Source of the DNA: Knufia peltigerae
Lineage: Eukaryota > Ascomycota > Eurotiomycetes > Chaetothyriales > Trichomeriaceae
Assembly: GCA_030247855.1 (NCBI GenBank)
Contig: JAPDRN010000145.1
Span: 1-64,000 of the forward strand
Reading direction: 5' to 3'
Length of the DNA stretch: 64,000 nt
Shown here: positions 11,113 to 24,419 of the stretch, one piece after another
How positions within the stretch are numbered: the first letter of the stretch is position 1
Layout of the letters: every line of letters begins with the position of its first letter
Made by a program: the position numbers and the translations under genes
Notes under the pieces: generated by a model
Databases searched by the model: none
Told to the model about the DNA's origin: nothing
What the model saw: only the letters and a program-made list of their open reading frames with translations

Positions 11113-11920
11113 CGTCTTGTCTATCCAAGCATCCTTGTTGTGTTGTCCAGTCCGGAGGCACTTCTCCAGGCGTGGTTATTCTCCTTTTTCCGTCGCAGGT
11201 TTCACCAGGGGCATGTTCTCAAGGAGGCTGAGGGGTCGTTCCGGAGGATACGGGGTTCCTGAAGGTTGATCGATATCCAAGGACAAGTTTCGAAGTGAAA
11301 AGTCCAAGACGGTTCATGCTCGTCACGGCCGGGCAGCGATGCAAGTCGATCCCTCTCGTGAATAAGTCGGTTGTTTATGTCCCGACCACCCCGGATAGGA
11401 AAGTTTCCCGATCACGTGAGATGACATCCTAGCGACGGTGGAGGCACAAAGTCAGAAGCACCGCGACTCTTCCCGTTGCTTACACTGCGGAGTTGGAGTG
11501 CAAGTACAGGTACTAGTCAAGTAGGCCTCAGGTAGTGTAGTACTTGTTCATTCGGCTGTACTGAATAGACAAAGCAAAGTACAAGGTAAAAACGCACAAA
11601 GTACCTATGTAGGTGGGTTGGTACCTAGGTAAATATCCTTTTGTACTGCGTATGATCGATCATGCGTCCTGAATTTGGCCACACTAGAAGTCTTTCTTCT
11701 CCTTCAACTTCAGCCTTGGTATCACTTTGTCACAAATCCCTATACAAAACACCTTTTTTTCTTGGGTATCTCTTGCTGATGACTGACATCCTAAGCCCCC
11801 TGGCCCCCCTGTGAAAGCAAAAAAGAAAGAGCCAACAGTAAAAAAAGACAAGAAGTTTCTGGTCAAAAATCCCATCATCCCATCATCCCATTATCCCATT
11901 ATTCCATCGTACTCCCGTGC
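11113..11920. other. Intergenic with TACCT-AGGTA palindromes
   Basis: Upstream of the FTA2-like gene and 3' of facB. The stretch 11500-11640 is dense in GTACTTG, GTACCTAT and GGTACCTAGGTA motifs. No coding region seen. Confidence 0.55.
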
Positions 11921-14716
11921 TCAAGCTTCAATCTCATGTACATCAAATTCGTCATCCACGGGAATGGTGATTCCTCCGTAATGCTCGGTGAGATCGATGG
12001 CTTCCCCGGTGGCCGCCGCCGATCCATTGTTGCTCGGAGGGGCACTAAACAAGAAATCGTCGCCACTGGTGAGAGATTCCTCGGAGAAACTCAACAAACT
12101 CTGTGGGACAGGAGCCTTGGAGGCAAATTCCATGCCCGTCAGGTTCCAGGCATCGGTGGTCCATTCGTTGCTGGGGACTTGGTAAAGACCATTGGCGTTC
12201 ATGTCGGGGTACAATCCGCAGCCGTTGTTGTTGTCAAAGTTGTTCAACAAGTGATCCCAGCTCGCGTCCGATGGCATGATGGCTGCCGCTGTGGTCTGTT
12301 GCTGCTGTTGTTGTTGCTTGGGTGGAAGCATCGTGCTGGACGACGTTCGAGTCTGAGAGTCACCACCAAAGTCGTCCCCGATCGGCAGATAATCCAGGTT
12401 GATCATCATCGGGTCGTCGACACTCCTGCAGGGAGCCAGTGCGTGTGGAGCAACCGAAGCTACAGCCGCAGCTGCCACGGCAGGTGCCGATCGTGTCGAA
12501 GATAAACTGGTGGTGCTGGCAGCCCGGTGTGGTTGTTGCATTTGAGGTGCCGGCGTGGTTTGAGGTACGGTGGCACGACGTCCACACTCCTCCTCGTCTC
12601 GAGTCGTCTTGGTGTTGTTGTTGTTGAAGCTGGACCATTTCGAAGCGATGGCTTGGAGTTGCTTCCGAGTCGACTTGGACTTGTTGGGGTCAGAGACGGC
12701 ACTCCTGGCGGCCGATGGTCTCTGGGCGGTGGTGTCAGGACTCATGCTCTTGGGTGACAAGGCAGGTCGTGCATCGAGTGTGACAAAGGTGGTGGCCATC
12801 TTCTGGAATTCGGATGCAACAATCGGGCTCTCGTTCTGGATCATCGTGGTCAGATAATTCAGCGACTTCTGATTGTCCTTGACCAGTTTACTGTCTTCTT
12901 CCAGATCGAGAGATTGCCACAGGATCGCAAGGCCAGAGTTCAAAAGCAGATCGATCTTGTTGAGAGGCAAAGTGTAGCTCATACGTCGTTCGATCAAAAG
13001 ATCCATGATCTGGAGAATGTGTTTGCCAGCTGCAGCAAGAACGATATTGGCGGCCGACGCCGAACTTCCAGAGCTGTGGCAGAGGAGGGGCCGGTGAATC
13101 AGGCTACGTGTGTAAAAGTATGCGATAGACTGCGTTGAATCGTCAGGAAAGTCATTACGACGGAAAGAAGGATACTCACAAGCAACGGCGACCTGTCACT
13201 AACCAAGTGTGTCGCAGGCTTGTCGTTGATGAATCGCAAACGAAGGTGCTCAGGTAATTCTTCCGACCACTGATCAAGCTCGTCCGACAAAGCGTGCAGC
13301 TTGTTCAATGAGAGTTGATAGGTAGCTTTGGCTGGATAGAGATTGTCCAACGCCTTTGACAAGATTCTGGTGACACGGAAGAGGGCAAGAGCACTGGAAA
13401 TCTTGGTGACCTCTCCTGGCAAAGTAGGTGAGAAACCTTGGGTGCTGAGATTCTCATCATCCACTTCAGCAGGGAGTTCAGCCGAGATATCGTCGTCCCT
13501 CAAGAGCATGGGAGTACCTGTGGTTGCAGATGTAAATCTAGAACAATAGTTAGCGCCGTACAAAATGCTTGACAAAGATTCCTTACTTGTCCAGAACGTA
13601 TTGACACCAAAAGACCTTCTTTCTCGTCTCGGACTCAAGAGGTGACAGACTATGATATTTGTGGCCCTGGTGGAGACCCAGTTCATGGCACATGGTCACC
13701 GCAATGCCTCGATGTCGAAGAAGATGAGTCGAATCGGCCCGCAACAAATAACAAATCTGAGCAAGGACGTGGCATTGTAGAGTAGAAACCGATGCCGTGG
13801 AAGAGGTCGAATACAAAGCCTTGCGCCAATGGCTCTCGAAAGATGGTGCATTCTTTTTGGACGTAGTGATGTTGGACAGGGCAGAGATTTCAAAGATCAA
13901 GTACAACTGGGCCAGTGACTGTTTGTTGTTCTGCCAATTGCCTGAATCAGGGTTGGAAACATACTGTTCGTACACACGCAAGAAGGTCGGACGGTGGAGT
14001 ACGGGAAGCAGAGGCTGCCACTCTTGGAAGAAAAGATCTGTGTCATGTCAGTGCTAGCTCACTCAATGTGAGGGAATCGACGAGAACATACTGATATACT
14101 GATCAGAGAGAATTCTCGGCGGGATCTTGGGTCCAGATGCAAGGCCCTGGCGGACAGGTTGTACAGCCTTCTGGAGAGCGGAAGAAGATACTCCAGGAGT
14201 TTGTCGGCCCGCTTCTTGTACTTTGTGATCAAAAGCCTCGATGAAAGAAGCCGTGGTGGTTGATCCGGTCGATGTCGCCTTGGAGTGTACCGGCGCCGGG
14301 ATTTCGACGTGCAAGACTTCTTCCCTGGCCGACTCGACTTCAGCCTTGACCTCCACCACCTGGGACGGCGACAGAGAGTCCGAGCACTTTCGCGCCGGAG
14401 GAGAGAAACTGTGTATGCGCGACAGCATGTCGATCTTTTCGTCCTTCTCGTCCAACAGAGACTTCAACTCCCGCACCTCAGCTTCTAGTCCCCGGACACG
14501 ATCTTCCAGGGACTCTGTGTAACCGCGTGGGAAGGCTCTCCGACTGAGTTTGTCGCTGGTCTTGCATTCGAAACCGACGTTGGCGCATTGGGTACAGCAA
14601 GGTCTGACCCCATCGCACCTGATCTTCTTGCTCCTGCACCTGTCGCACGCCTGGGCGATCCGACTTTGTGCTGCGCTGCCCACCCGGATCATCTTCATCG
14701 GCAGAATGCCGGGCAT
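11921..14716 (-). CDS. facB: FacB/Cat8-type Zn(II)2Cys6 transcription factor (acetate and gluconeogenic regulator)
   Basis: Four exons give 880 aa: 14716-14092, 14037-13587, 13537-13180 and 13129-11921, all in phase. The length is close to the roughly 870 aa of Aspergillus FacB. The zinc cluster ACDRCRSKKIRCDGVRPCC (about residues 23-41), with TQCANVGFEC, and the following SDKLSRRAFPRGYTESLE are close to diagnostic for FacB/Cat8. A Leu-containing coiled coil follows (DRVRGLEAEVRELKSLLDE). The middle homology region of fungal regulators spans exon 2 (NLFFQEWQPLLPVLHRPTF, then GIAVTMCHELGLHQGHKY). The C-terminal third is Gln-, Asn- and Ser-rich, with a poly-Gln run encoded near 12295-12315, fitting an activation domain. 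The known role of the family is to activate acetyl-CoA synthetase, glyoxylate-cycle and gluconeogenesis genes. Confidence 0.95.
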
Positions 14717-16688
14717 GATGCCAAGGGTTGTGTGAATATCTCCTTAATGCTGATTGTGCTTCAATAGCAGACACATAGACGTATATGTATTTGAATAATG
14801 ACGGCGGTGATGGTGTGTAGGGGCCAGTCAAGCAGTTGGTTCTTGAGAGCGATGGTCAAGTTTTGAGACAAAGGTGAGTCCAACAAGTGTGTCGTTCCTC
14901 GTCAGATAGGATCAAGATGTAAAAGAACCCGGGAACACAAGAAGGGGGGGCGAGATGCGAGTGTTATGACAACATGCGAATGCTCGACGGTGGAACGATG
15001 TTCTTAAGTTGGTCGGGACGGAAGCAGGGCCAGATGGGATGGTTATTGGAGGGCTACTTTCGACGCCACGAAAGTTTTTCGTCTGGATATTCCTCGAATA
15101 CGGAATGGTGAGTGGTTTGGGCCAACGAGGGGCAACGCACAAGACCTGGGGTTTAGTTGTCAGGGGAGGTGTTGAGGAAAAGAGGCAAGGATAGTCGTGC
15201 GTTGAGATGGGATGAAGGGTGTGGCAGAAGTATAGACACCACACGCAAACCTGGGATGACTTCCTGGGGCACTACAACGGGGGCCTGGAGACGCAGTTCG
15301 GGGCATGGAGGTACGAGGAGGTTTACGACTTACAGGGGTCCTCTCGAGTCTGTTCCCAATTAAGCCGCATCGCCATTTTACACTCTTACGGCTGCCGGCG
15401 GAAGCTGAGAATGCCAGAAGAATCCAACAAGACGCTAAATCGTCTGGGCGTCTCAATCGACTCGTTATCATTTGCTTTGCTGTGTGCCCTCCGGAAAAGA
15501 ACCCTGTCGAACTTGTCACTGCTGATCCATTCATCATACAAAGGACCTGCGGCACTCCGTACTCGTAGTAGGTATACGGCTGGACTTGGATGGATCTCTG
15601 ACTTTGTATCTCAGCAAAGCTCCTCTCTCTCCTCCATCTCCCCCCCGGAATGACCATCCAGCCTCCAATCTGATCATGCTTCCCATTTCCCCGGAAAAAA
15701 ATCCAATGAGACAAAACACCTAGCAGCAAAAAGGGATCATCATGGATAAGTCTTCAGAGTTGTTAGCCTTGACGGCAAACCCTCGAAATCGAACTCCCAC
15801 TAACGACGCGATGGTGAACAAGTACTCGGAGCTCCCCCCAAGGATGGCGTCGTGCCACCACACCACCTATCAGCGCTACGGGGAGCTTTGTCTCCGGCTT
15901 TCTACACCGGCATTCCATTAACCCGAGCAATGGCCGGGGGCAAGTTCTAGACCCCTCGTCTTTGATCCTCCATCATCGTAGTGATGTTCCATGATCCTCT
16001 AATAGTTAGATCCTCTTGAACTCTTCTTGTCTTTCAGATTACATCACCCCTGCAAAAGACTTGTACCTCTCGCCTACACCTTTGGGGTGCGATCATCGAT
16101 GTCTGTGGAACCGTTATGATGAATCAAAGATATTCCGACAAGCGAAAGATTTAACAAGCTGTTGATGTAATATTGACAAGAAACGACAATGTCTTCATCT
16201 CATCATGTTAAAAAAGTCTTCCTTGGAATGAGATCAAGTACAATTTTACAGTACCAGACCGGCTGGCCCGTAGACTACGGGGGTATCATTTCCGGCTTGC
16301 TTTGTGCCTGCGGCCGCCATGGACGAACGGAAACGTCACTTAAAAGACGATCCCTCCGTGACTATGAAAAAACAAGAAGCACATCTGGCATACGAGTCCT
16401 ACTAGCTCGAGCTGAAGGTGGGGTCTCGTGTTGAGCCAAAACACCACTTGGTGTCAAACTACTCGTAGAAAGGAAGTTCTTTGCCGTGTATAGCTGTACA
16501 GTGGTTGGCCTCGTGTCTTTTTTGTTTGACCTTTTTCCAGCCCCCGGTGTAGAGCAGAACAAACTTTCTGCCATCTCTGGGGCTCATACCACCTTGGGGA
16601 CGAGTCAAAAGTCCTCTCTCGTGATGTTAGCCAGTCGGTGTGCATAAGCCTACTAGATTAATGCATTTTCTCCATTTATGTACACCTC
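14717..16688. other. Long intergenic region upstream of facB
   Basis: About 2 kb. It probably contains the facB promoter and 5' leader and the 3' end of the SET gene. A minus-strand frame at 15160-15729 lacks splice support and protein character. Nothing else could be supported. Confidence 0.5.
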
Positions 16689-18376
16689 TCAAGAGAAATC
16701 TTCTGGGTAATCTCCTTCTGAGCCGTCGGCCCCCTGCCGCAGGTAAGCACGCACGACGGTCGATTCGAGGAGTCGAAGCTTCTATACATATGCAGGTGTT
16801 AGTAACGCCTGTACGGAGTAGCAAGGGCCCCTACCCTACAAGGCTTATCCTGGTCGACAACAAGCTTACCTCTTGTTCCAGTGTTTGGAAGGCTCTCGTC
16901 AACAGGTCAAGTTCCAGTTTCCGAAGTCTTCCGATCGTCTTGTAGACCCATGGTCTGATCTGATCGTCGTTGGCCAGTACCTGGTCATATTCCTCTTCGC
17001 TTGCTGCCAGGCGCATCCCTTGCTCCTCGACCCGTTGTTGAACCATCACGGTGGCACGAAGGACGAACACATCTCGGAGACGATCGTCATCCAACAGAGC
17101 GGCTCGCAACTCGTGAGCGGCCAGGTCGCCATTCTTCCATGTGGCCTTGAGGTCCATGTCTCCGTCGACGGTCTGCTCGACCCGAAAATCGAGGCCGTCT
17201 TCCTGATTGACACATGCCCACCAGACGAAAGTACTGTCCCAGCGCACCTTGTCGTCTCCGTCCACGTAGATCCTCACCCCGGGCGCCGCCTCTTGCTGGG
17301 CGAACCGGATCTTTGCCAGCCTCAATGGGTCATCGGCGGGGATGGACAAGCTGAGGAACATCTCACGCGCACTGTCCGCCCGTTCCTCCAGGAACCCGTA
17401 GGAAAAGATCATCTCGCAGGCCCCTCCTGCCCCGTACATGATGGTGACCTCTTCCCCGGCCTCGATCGACTTTTCGTCTTGCACCACGAGCAACACCGAC
17501 CCTGTACCCTCGTCGACCTCGAATCGTGCATTGTAATGATCGATGGAGGCATGGTTCGCCATGTCGACGACAGGGACCATGCCCACACTAGCTCCTCGCG
17601 GCAGATCCAGGGCCCGAGACCTGTACATGGCATCGGCCAGCTTCCAATCTCCGATGTCCAAGCAGCCAGTGATGTCGTCCCACCAGAATCGTTGGCACCA
17701 GGGGATGTGCTCCGTGGCCGCCTTTAGGCCGTCAAACTCCTTTTCCAGGCTCGCCAGTTTTTGGCCGAGCGCATCGGCCAGAGAAGTGCCGACCAACAAG
17801 TCCCTTTCCCCCTGTGAGTAAAAGGTAGGCAATGGGTACTCCTTTGGTAGAAACTTGACATAATCTGCAAAGGGGTTGTTGACTCTTAACAATGTATGAT
17901 TATCATCGTCGTCGTCGTTGTTGTTGTCTGGACTGTTGATCGTCATCTGGTAAAGAAGAAACAACAACACTGCGGTACGAGGATACTATAAAATGGTTGG
18001 TCGTGCATAAAGTCAGTCTGCTGTAAACATAGGGAATATAAACTACCACATATACCAAACGATAAGATGACGAGGGGGGTCCGGCGCCTCTGGAACCCAC
18101 CTGAAATAAAGATGAAGCGGCCTCGATCAGTTCGCGAAGATTTTGATCGGCCTTTGCGGCTTCCGATACTGCGTCTTTGGACAAGACAAGATCCAAAGGA
18201 ACCACCAACAGAGGTTCTGTCTCTGCATGATCTGCTTGGGCCAGCAATCCTCCTCCTTTGTCAACACCGGTTTTTTCTTCTATGATGTGAGGATCAATGG
18301 CGACATCGAACAACTGCACACCATTGAATTGTGACCACTTGGCAAGATGTTCGAGCGGTAACGATATCTGCCTCAT
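16689..18376 (-). CDS. SET-domain protein (Rubisco LSMT/SETD6/RKM-like lysine methyltransferase), 481 aa
   Basis: Three exons: 18376-18101, 17946-16870 and 16781-16689, in phase. The last exon restores a C terminus (KLRLLESTVVRAYLRQG) that continues the final helical repeats. The split SET fold is recognised from the N-terminal lobe (NGVQLFDVAIDP, PLLVVPLDLVLS), the C-terminal SET motif SVGMVPVVDMANHA (Asn-His near residues 223-224), and GEEVTIMYGAGG followed by EMIFSYGFLEE. The catalytic Tyr is in MYG. The C-terminal helical region matches the substrate-binding domain of the LSMT family, which methylates non-histone targets such as ribosomal proteins. The substrate cannot be told. Exon 2 begins with an Asp/Asn repeat (DNNNDDDDDN) from a GAT/AAC microsatellite. 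A TACGGAGTA motif lies in the last intron (16812). Confidence 0.88.
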
Positions 18377-19049
18377 GATGCGCGTGATGGCGATTAGTTC
18401 ATCAGGTATTTATTCTTCTACCAAGCCAGTGCCATTTTTCAGTCTAGTGGTACCAATCTTTGGTCGCTGTCGTTATCTGATTAGCTCGCTACTCCGTAAC
18501 GGAGCACATCAAAGTTCTGTTATCGTAAAGTTGTTAGGCCTTTCGGTTAATTGTCAGCAATGTGTTGGAGTCTGACCTTGTTACGGTTCGAGGAGTGTAC
18601 CGGGTCATACCTGAGTACCTCGTAATAGCACAATTTCCGGCCGAAGAAGGGCATTCGAGTTGTGTCAGGTAGATTCGCCTCGACGCAGTCTTTACAAGTC
18701 TTGGCGCGTAAAATGTCATATGATTCCACTGACGACGTCGCCAGAAAGCAGTATGTAAAGCGGAAAGCGAGCTGATAAACAAAAGCCACCAGGCTATCTG
18801 GATACAAGCAAGAGGATCTTTCGACTGGAGGGGGGTTCCAAGAAGCCAAGGGTAATGCCATGGACACTTCAAAAGAAGGCCACAAAGGAGGATTATGGAA
18901 TTCTACTACCGGTAAACATGGCACCTATATATGGCTACCTGCAAGTTTGCAAACGCATTCTCTCGTAGACAAATCCATATCACATTAAACCTACACATTC
19001 ACAGACCAGGCACCTCATCGGCGAGTCTTGGGTGAAAGTATCCTTTCTT
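18377..19049. other. Intergenic
   Basis: Promoter region of the SET gene and 3' flank of the MFS gene. It holds a TACTCCGTA motif at 18490 directly followed by an inverted ACGGAG. No gene seen. Confidence 0.55.
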
Positions 19050-20942
19050 TTAAGTACTGACTGTCTTGCGGCCTGCCATACCCTCGCGCTCCATCTTCAC
19101 GGCTGTGTGGTTTGTAAGGTATTTCGAAGGATCCAAAATGAATAGAGCGGCGATGATCGCCAGGCATCCAAACGGAATGCTTGCGTAAAATACTCTTGAG
19201 AAGGCGAATGCATATGCCTCCTTGAACGCAGTGGCAGCCATAGCCTCGACTTGGGGAGTGATTCCAGGCACCTTGGCGAAGGAATTTGGAATGCCCAGGG
19301 CGTTTTGCATGGTCGCGGGAATAAGCGTGGCCAGAGTGTCCGCTGGCATGGAGTTCTCCTCGACGACCTGAGCTAGGCGAGCTGGGATCTGTTCCTTGAT
19401 TAGACCGTTCAAAATGGTGTTGAAAACGGCGTTGCCCACGCTACCACCTGCGCTACGAAAGGTTCCGATCAAGCCCGAAGCCACACCGAGATGGCGGAGA
19501 GGGACGTTGAGACCTGCGATGACGTAGCACAGGAGAGTGATGAGCGCAAAAGCACCTTGGCCAAAGAATTGTAGTGCCGACCAGCCCGCTCGATTGCCTG
19601 GTATGACGCCAGCATAGGCGCCAGTCGCGGCAGTCTGTATCATGAGCATCACGATGACCTGCAGCTTTAAATGGCCGACCTTCCCCATGAGAATGGTTGC
19701 GACGCCTCCAAAAAGGAACTGAGAAATGCCGTTGGGTAGGGCGATGATACCGATCTGGATAGAATCGGGCGTAAACATATATAGCGATCCCTGCGGGAGG
19801 AGGCCTGCCATGGAGTAGAACACAACGCCTAGAGACAAGAAGTTAGCACTGGAGCTGTTATTGAATAGGAGATCTAACTGACCGGCCACAAAGACAACCA
19901 CAAGGAGAACAGTAAAACCACGAATCTCTCGAAATAACTCCAGAGGGAAGAATGGACGTGTAGGCACGGTGAAGTCGTACACAAAGCAGGCGATAAGAGT
20001 AACAAATCCGACGACAATGGGTGCAATAGTCGAGGCAGACGTCCACGGATGATTGGCGCTACCTGCCCAGGTTAGACCAATGAGCAGGATAGTCAAGCCG
20101 GCCGTGTAGAGTAGGAAGCCAATGTAGTCGATCTCCTTGATCTCCTGCCATCTCGTCTTGTCAAAATCGTACTGTGGCCGTGACGGTGGGAAATAGAAGA
20201 CAATAGTTCCTGCCGTGCTGAGGACGCCGAAAATGATACCGATGTAGTAGCACCATCGCCAGCCAGCGGCAGTGTTTGATTGCAAAGCATTGGCGATCAA
20301 GACGCCAGCAATAGCCCATGGGATAGTCATGGCACATTCCGTGAGACCAAGAAGCCCGCGCCACTTGTTGGGCACCAGCTCTTGGATACCAGCATAAGAA
20401 ACGAAGACTATACCACAGCCAAAGCCAATGACCGTGGACCCAGCCGCCACAGTCAGCGTTGTTGAAGACGTGCAGGCTACAATCGACCCGATAATAGACA
20501 GCACTTCACCGCAAACGATGGTCCACCGTCTTCCGAAAATATCGGAGATGGATCCGGCCACGGAGAAGCTGATGGATGATGCAATGGACCAACCGCCAAC
20601 AATCCAGGAAATGTTTTCGGTGTCACCAAGTTCCACACCAAGTGGTACGAGGATGCCGGTCACAAGGACAAAGCCGCAAGAGATAGGGCAGACGTAGCTG
20701 AATGACAAGGACTTGATGGATAGTTAGCAAGGATACCACATTGAAGGAGGCTCGAAATTTACGATGACAGCGAGCAGCGTGGTCCATGTCAGTTTTTCTG
20801 CATGCTCAGGATTGTCCTCGAGTGCTGCACGGTGTGGATCATCCAGATCCAGTGGCACATGTCGCTTGTCAACTTCGTGGTTATGTTCAAGATCTCTGTG
20901 TTCGGCCTGCCCGATCTCCGTCATTTCGGACTTGGTGAGCAT
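19050..20942 (-). CDS. MFS transporter, TRI12/siderophore-exporter-like, 14-helix type
   Basis: Two exons give 613 aa: 20942-20763 and 20711-19050. The acceptor is AAG preceded by a GCTAAC branch site. The start is MLTKSEMTEIG; the first 55 residues are a charged cytosolic tail rich in His, Asp and Glu. The transporter body has about 14 hydrophobic helices. It includes the motif-A region SDIFGRRWTIVCGEVLS, the signature VPNKWRGLLGLTE, and the late TRI12-type segment LNVPLRHLGVASGLIGTFRS followed by AGGSVGNAVFNTIL. The family exports toxic metabolites such as trichothecenes or transports siderophores at the plasma membrane; the substrate here is not deducible. It is divergent from the P450 at 22617, so the two may serve one small detoxification or metabolite function. 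Confidence 0.92.
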
Positions 20943-22616
20943 TGTGCTAGATAAGGTGGTGACTCTGACCACGGTTGTGAGACGGTCCAGGGGGAGAGGA
21001 AGGATGCTTCTGGGGCCTCCCAGATTTTCTTGCCTTGAGGGCGCTATATAGCTGACGAGGAGCCTCTGTGGAGCTGGGGCAAAGGAGTCTGGCCAGGTCA
21101 GCCCCGCGCTACGCTCTAAACTCTGAGGCAGAGAGCACTGGGGCACTGGAGCACGGGCACTGGGCCTCTGGGCAAGTAAATGGCAAGCTTTCACTCGGGC
21201 ATTAATTATGTCCGAGTCCTTCCACTTTCAAAAGCCTTGGGGCGTAAGGTAAGTCATTGGATTTGGCAGGAAGTTAGGAAAAGCATTGCAGTTCCATATC
21301 ATTGACCGCAATAATACGGAGTACTTACTGGGAAATACCCGTTGGCAACGAGCTCGGATTATGGAGTTCCCCGCAAATCCGTGGGAGCCTTGCGATACTC
21401 CGTACCCGCTATTCGAATACTGCTGAATCGTGTCTCGTCCCATCTCATACTATTGTAGGCCCCATGAATTTGTTAGGCTCATCATTGAATTGACTTTCTC
21501 AAGCCATGGAGAGCCTCGGGCACCAGTGGAACCCGACAAGTCGCGGACGGTGATTGAAGAATAGCCGGCCAAGGAAAACGGAGGCCGTACGCAAACCATG
21601 CCTTGAGACGAGCGCCTGATGAGATTCACCATGGACTTCCATCATCCTGATCTCGATCGCAAAGCAGGTAAAAGCAGCTTCCGTTCATCAAAGGCCGCTT
21701 TACGCCCACCACTATCGCCTCAACTTCGACCTGGCGTAGACATGATATACGAATTGACGGGAGTGATGGACAGAAATGTGACGAGTGCATTGAGTCATCT
21801 ATGATCTACTGTATGAAGTATGCAATGAAAAACGAAAAACGAAAAGCAGGCGAATGCTACATATGAGGCAGTGGGGCAATAAAGAATGCCAAGACTCTTC
21901 GAGCCCGTGATTTGGCTGACACGTGACTGAACCACCAACCCGACGTTCGCGTTTTGGAAAGGGGCAACCACCAATGAATGGTTGCTCAGTCTCGCTTATT
22001 CTTCGTCAACGACAAGAGTTTTGGCTGTTTCTTGCACGTCTCATGAATCATGCAAAGGGCCACACCCCAGAAACGAGGCCAGCACGACTAAACATTCGAC
22101 TTTGATTCAAGAAGCAGCAGCACCTCGTAGCTGTGAGCACGGAGAAGCTTTGGGAACTGGCGATAGTGCTATTCTCATCGCGAGTCGACCAAAACTTGGT
22201 CTTCCGGGTTGTAGAGACAGAACCTGTCGCTTCTTGGGCGTTCATCGCGTCTGCATATCTCCCCGATACTCTCTGCACCCGTCTAACATGCCAGGTTCTG
22301 CTTCGTCTGGCAGCTCTTGGGACACGTCTTTACACTCCAGTCGAGATTTGTCAAGCAGTAGATGTTGAACCCCCTGTGCACATCCGTCTCCTAACGACTC
22401 CTAAGTTCACATTATGGGGCCTCCTTAGAGAAGAAGGTGGCGGGGCAAGGTTGATTTTGCGAAGTGGGATCTGTGCGACGTGGATGCATCAATCATGGAG
22501 TGGAGAAGGTGCGGCACCTTCTCTGTTCAGAAACCAAATATCTATCAAACGACAAGTCCATGATGTTCGCCGCCAACAGACATAGTTGACAAGGGCGGAT
22601 CGTAACTAATCACAAC
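20943..22616. promoter_or_regulatory. Divergent upstream region between MFS exporter and P450
   Basis: 1.7 kb between the two divergent starts. It holds TACGGAGTA-type motifs at 21315 and 21396 and an AACGAAAA repeat near 21830. An open plus frame at 22133-22585 has no recognisable similarity and is not called. Confidence 0.45.
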
Positions 22617-24419
22617 ATGGGTATACGAGAATTGATGGGCGTTCCGGGCCAGGATCAGGAGACTTGGCTGCGTATTCAAGTCCCTGTGGTACTCCTGTGC
22701 TGCATCGTCGGCTTTCCTGTATTCTGGGTACTACTCGACTATGTACGTATACTCCGCCTGCGCCAGCGAATGCCTCCAGGGCCGTTTCCTCTGCCACTGG
22801 TCGGAAACTTCTTCGCCATCCCTAAGATAAAACCCTGGATTCACTTTGAGCAATGGGCGGAATATTACGGCAACCCGATGACAACCATCTGGAATGGCCA
22901 TCGTCCTATTATCGTGTGCAACGACATCTGGTCGATATCGGATCTGCTCGATAAGCGGGCAGCCATCTATTCTTCACGCGCACGTATGGTGGTTATGGGT
23001 GACTGCCTCAATCAATCCGATTCTAATCAAGTGAACTTGGTCTATGGCGATCGCTGGCGACTTCATCGGAGGATAATGGTAAGGCCCCTTCACAGTACGG
23101 ACAATAGCAAAGAGACTGACAACTTCGAATAGCATACGGCAGTCGGATCACAAGCTGTTCGCAACTATCGTTCGTTCCAGAGCGACGAGTCGAAAGTGCT
23201 TGCACGCGACCTCTACGAAAAGCCCTACGATATGGTCATGGCCATTGAGCGATACTCGTGTTCGACTGTTTCAGTGATCGGTTGGGGCCGGCGTATCGAT
23301 CGCGTCAACGACTACGTTGCTCAAGCCGCTCTTGGATTCATGGAGGGTGTCGACTACATCATCCCAGGCCTTTTCATCATGGAAGCTATCCCGGCACTAT
23401 TTACTTTACCCCGATGGGTCTATCCTCTACCTTCCAAGATCTTGGAGAGTGCAAAAAAATTTCAACGATACTTTTACGCGTTGTCGAAGGAGGCCACAGA
23501 ATCAAAGGCAGACAATTTTGCCAAGCGACTCCTACGAGACCAAGAACAGATGGGCCTTCGCGATGAAGAAGTCGCAGCCATGACAGCCAATTTGATTGGC
23601 GGTGGGGTCGACACCACAAGCAGTTCAACACTTAGCTTCGTCCTCGCCATGTGCGTCTTCCGCGACGTGCAGCAGCGCGCCCAGGAGGAGATTGACAGTG
23701 TCGTCGGGCAAGAAAGGAGCCCTGACTGGTCAGACGAGACTTCTCTTCCATACGTGAAGGCACTCGTGAGTGAGGTTTTACGCTGGCGTACAGTTACCAT
23801 CTTAGGTGGTATTCCTCACGCTCCGATCCAGGTAGGTTGAACCACTCCTTTAGGTCCCAGCTCCTCAATAGCTGACTGGTACCGTACAGGATGACGAGTA
23901 CAAGGGCTATTTCATTCCCAAGGACACCTCCATTACCGGAAATGTCTGGGCTATACACCGCAATCCCCGCGAGTTCCCTGAGCCTGATGCCTTTCGACCG
24001 GAGAGATTCCTAAATGGGCTTGAGCGACCGTACCCAAACAAGCAAGGACATAATGCCTTCGGATGGGGACGACGCCAGTGTAGCGGTCAACCTCTTGCCG
24101 AACAAGGCCTCTTCATCACCATTGCACGTCTCCTTTGGGCCTTTGATATCAAACCTGGCCTAGACGAGGAGGTACGTTGGCTATTCCCCGACTGATATCT
24201 TTACTAATCGTAGCATAGGGCAATGAAGTCAAATTGGATATCTTTGCATACACCAAGAGTGAGAATATGCGCCCTGAACCATTCAAAGCGCGCTTCATTC
24301 CGCGCTCCGAGGAAATCAAACGTGTTCTGCTAGACGACGCTCGTATAGCAAGAGAATCGTTACGTCAATACGATGGAGAAACAAAATTAACGGTGGAGAA
24401 TACGGCCCAGGCTATATAA
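22617..24419 (+). CDS. Cytochrome P450 monooxygenase, 547 aa
   Basis: Four exons, all in phase: 22617-23078, 23133-23831, 23890-24171 and 24219-24419. An N-terminal membrane anchor (VPVVLLCCIVGFPVFWVLLD) is followed by the Pro-rich hinge MPPGPFPLPLVGN. The I-helix oxygen motif appears as GGGVDTTSSS. The ExxR motif is in SEVLRWR, the PERF motif in DAFRPERFL, and the heme loop is FGWGRRQCSG with the axial Cys near residue 451. It is a class II, ER-bound enzyme needing a P450 reductase. The overall look is close to the O-methylsterigmatocystin-oxidoreductase-like clade of fungal P450s. The substrate is unknown and no backbone biosynthetic gene lies nearby. Confidence 0.94.

Noticed and set aside
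15160..15729. Minus-strand frame of 189 codons upstream of facB
   Set aside because: Ser/Arg/Pro-rich random composition, no splice partner and no recognised motif; it probably lies in a promoter or leader.
16873..17727. Plus-strand frame of 284 codons
   Set aside because: Antisense of the SET-domain gene, whose motifs and splice sites are clear.
22133..22585. Plus-strand frame of 150 codons before the P450
   Set aside because: No motif, no conserved pattern and no membrane or signal features; it lies in the divergent promoter.
19050..24419. Secondary-metabolite cluster
   Set aside because: Only an exporter and a P450 are present. No polyketide synthase, peptide synthetase, terpene cyclase or pathway regulator is nearby.
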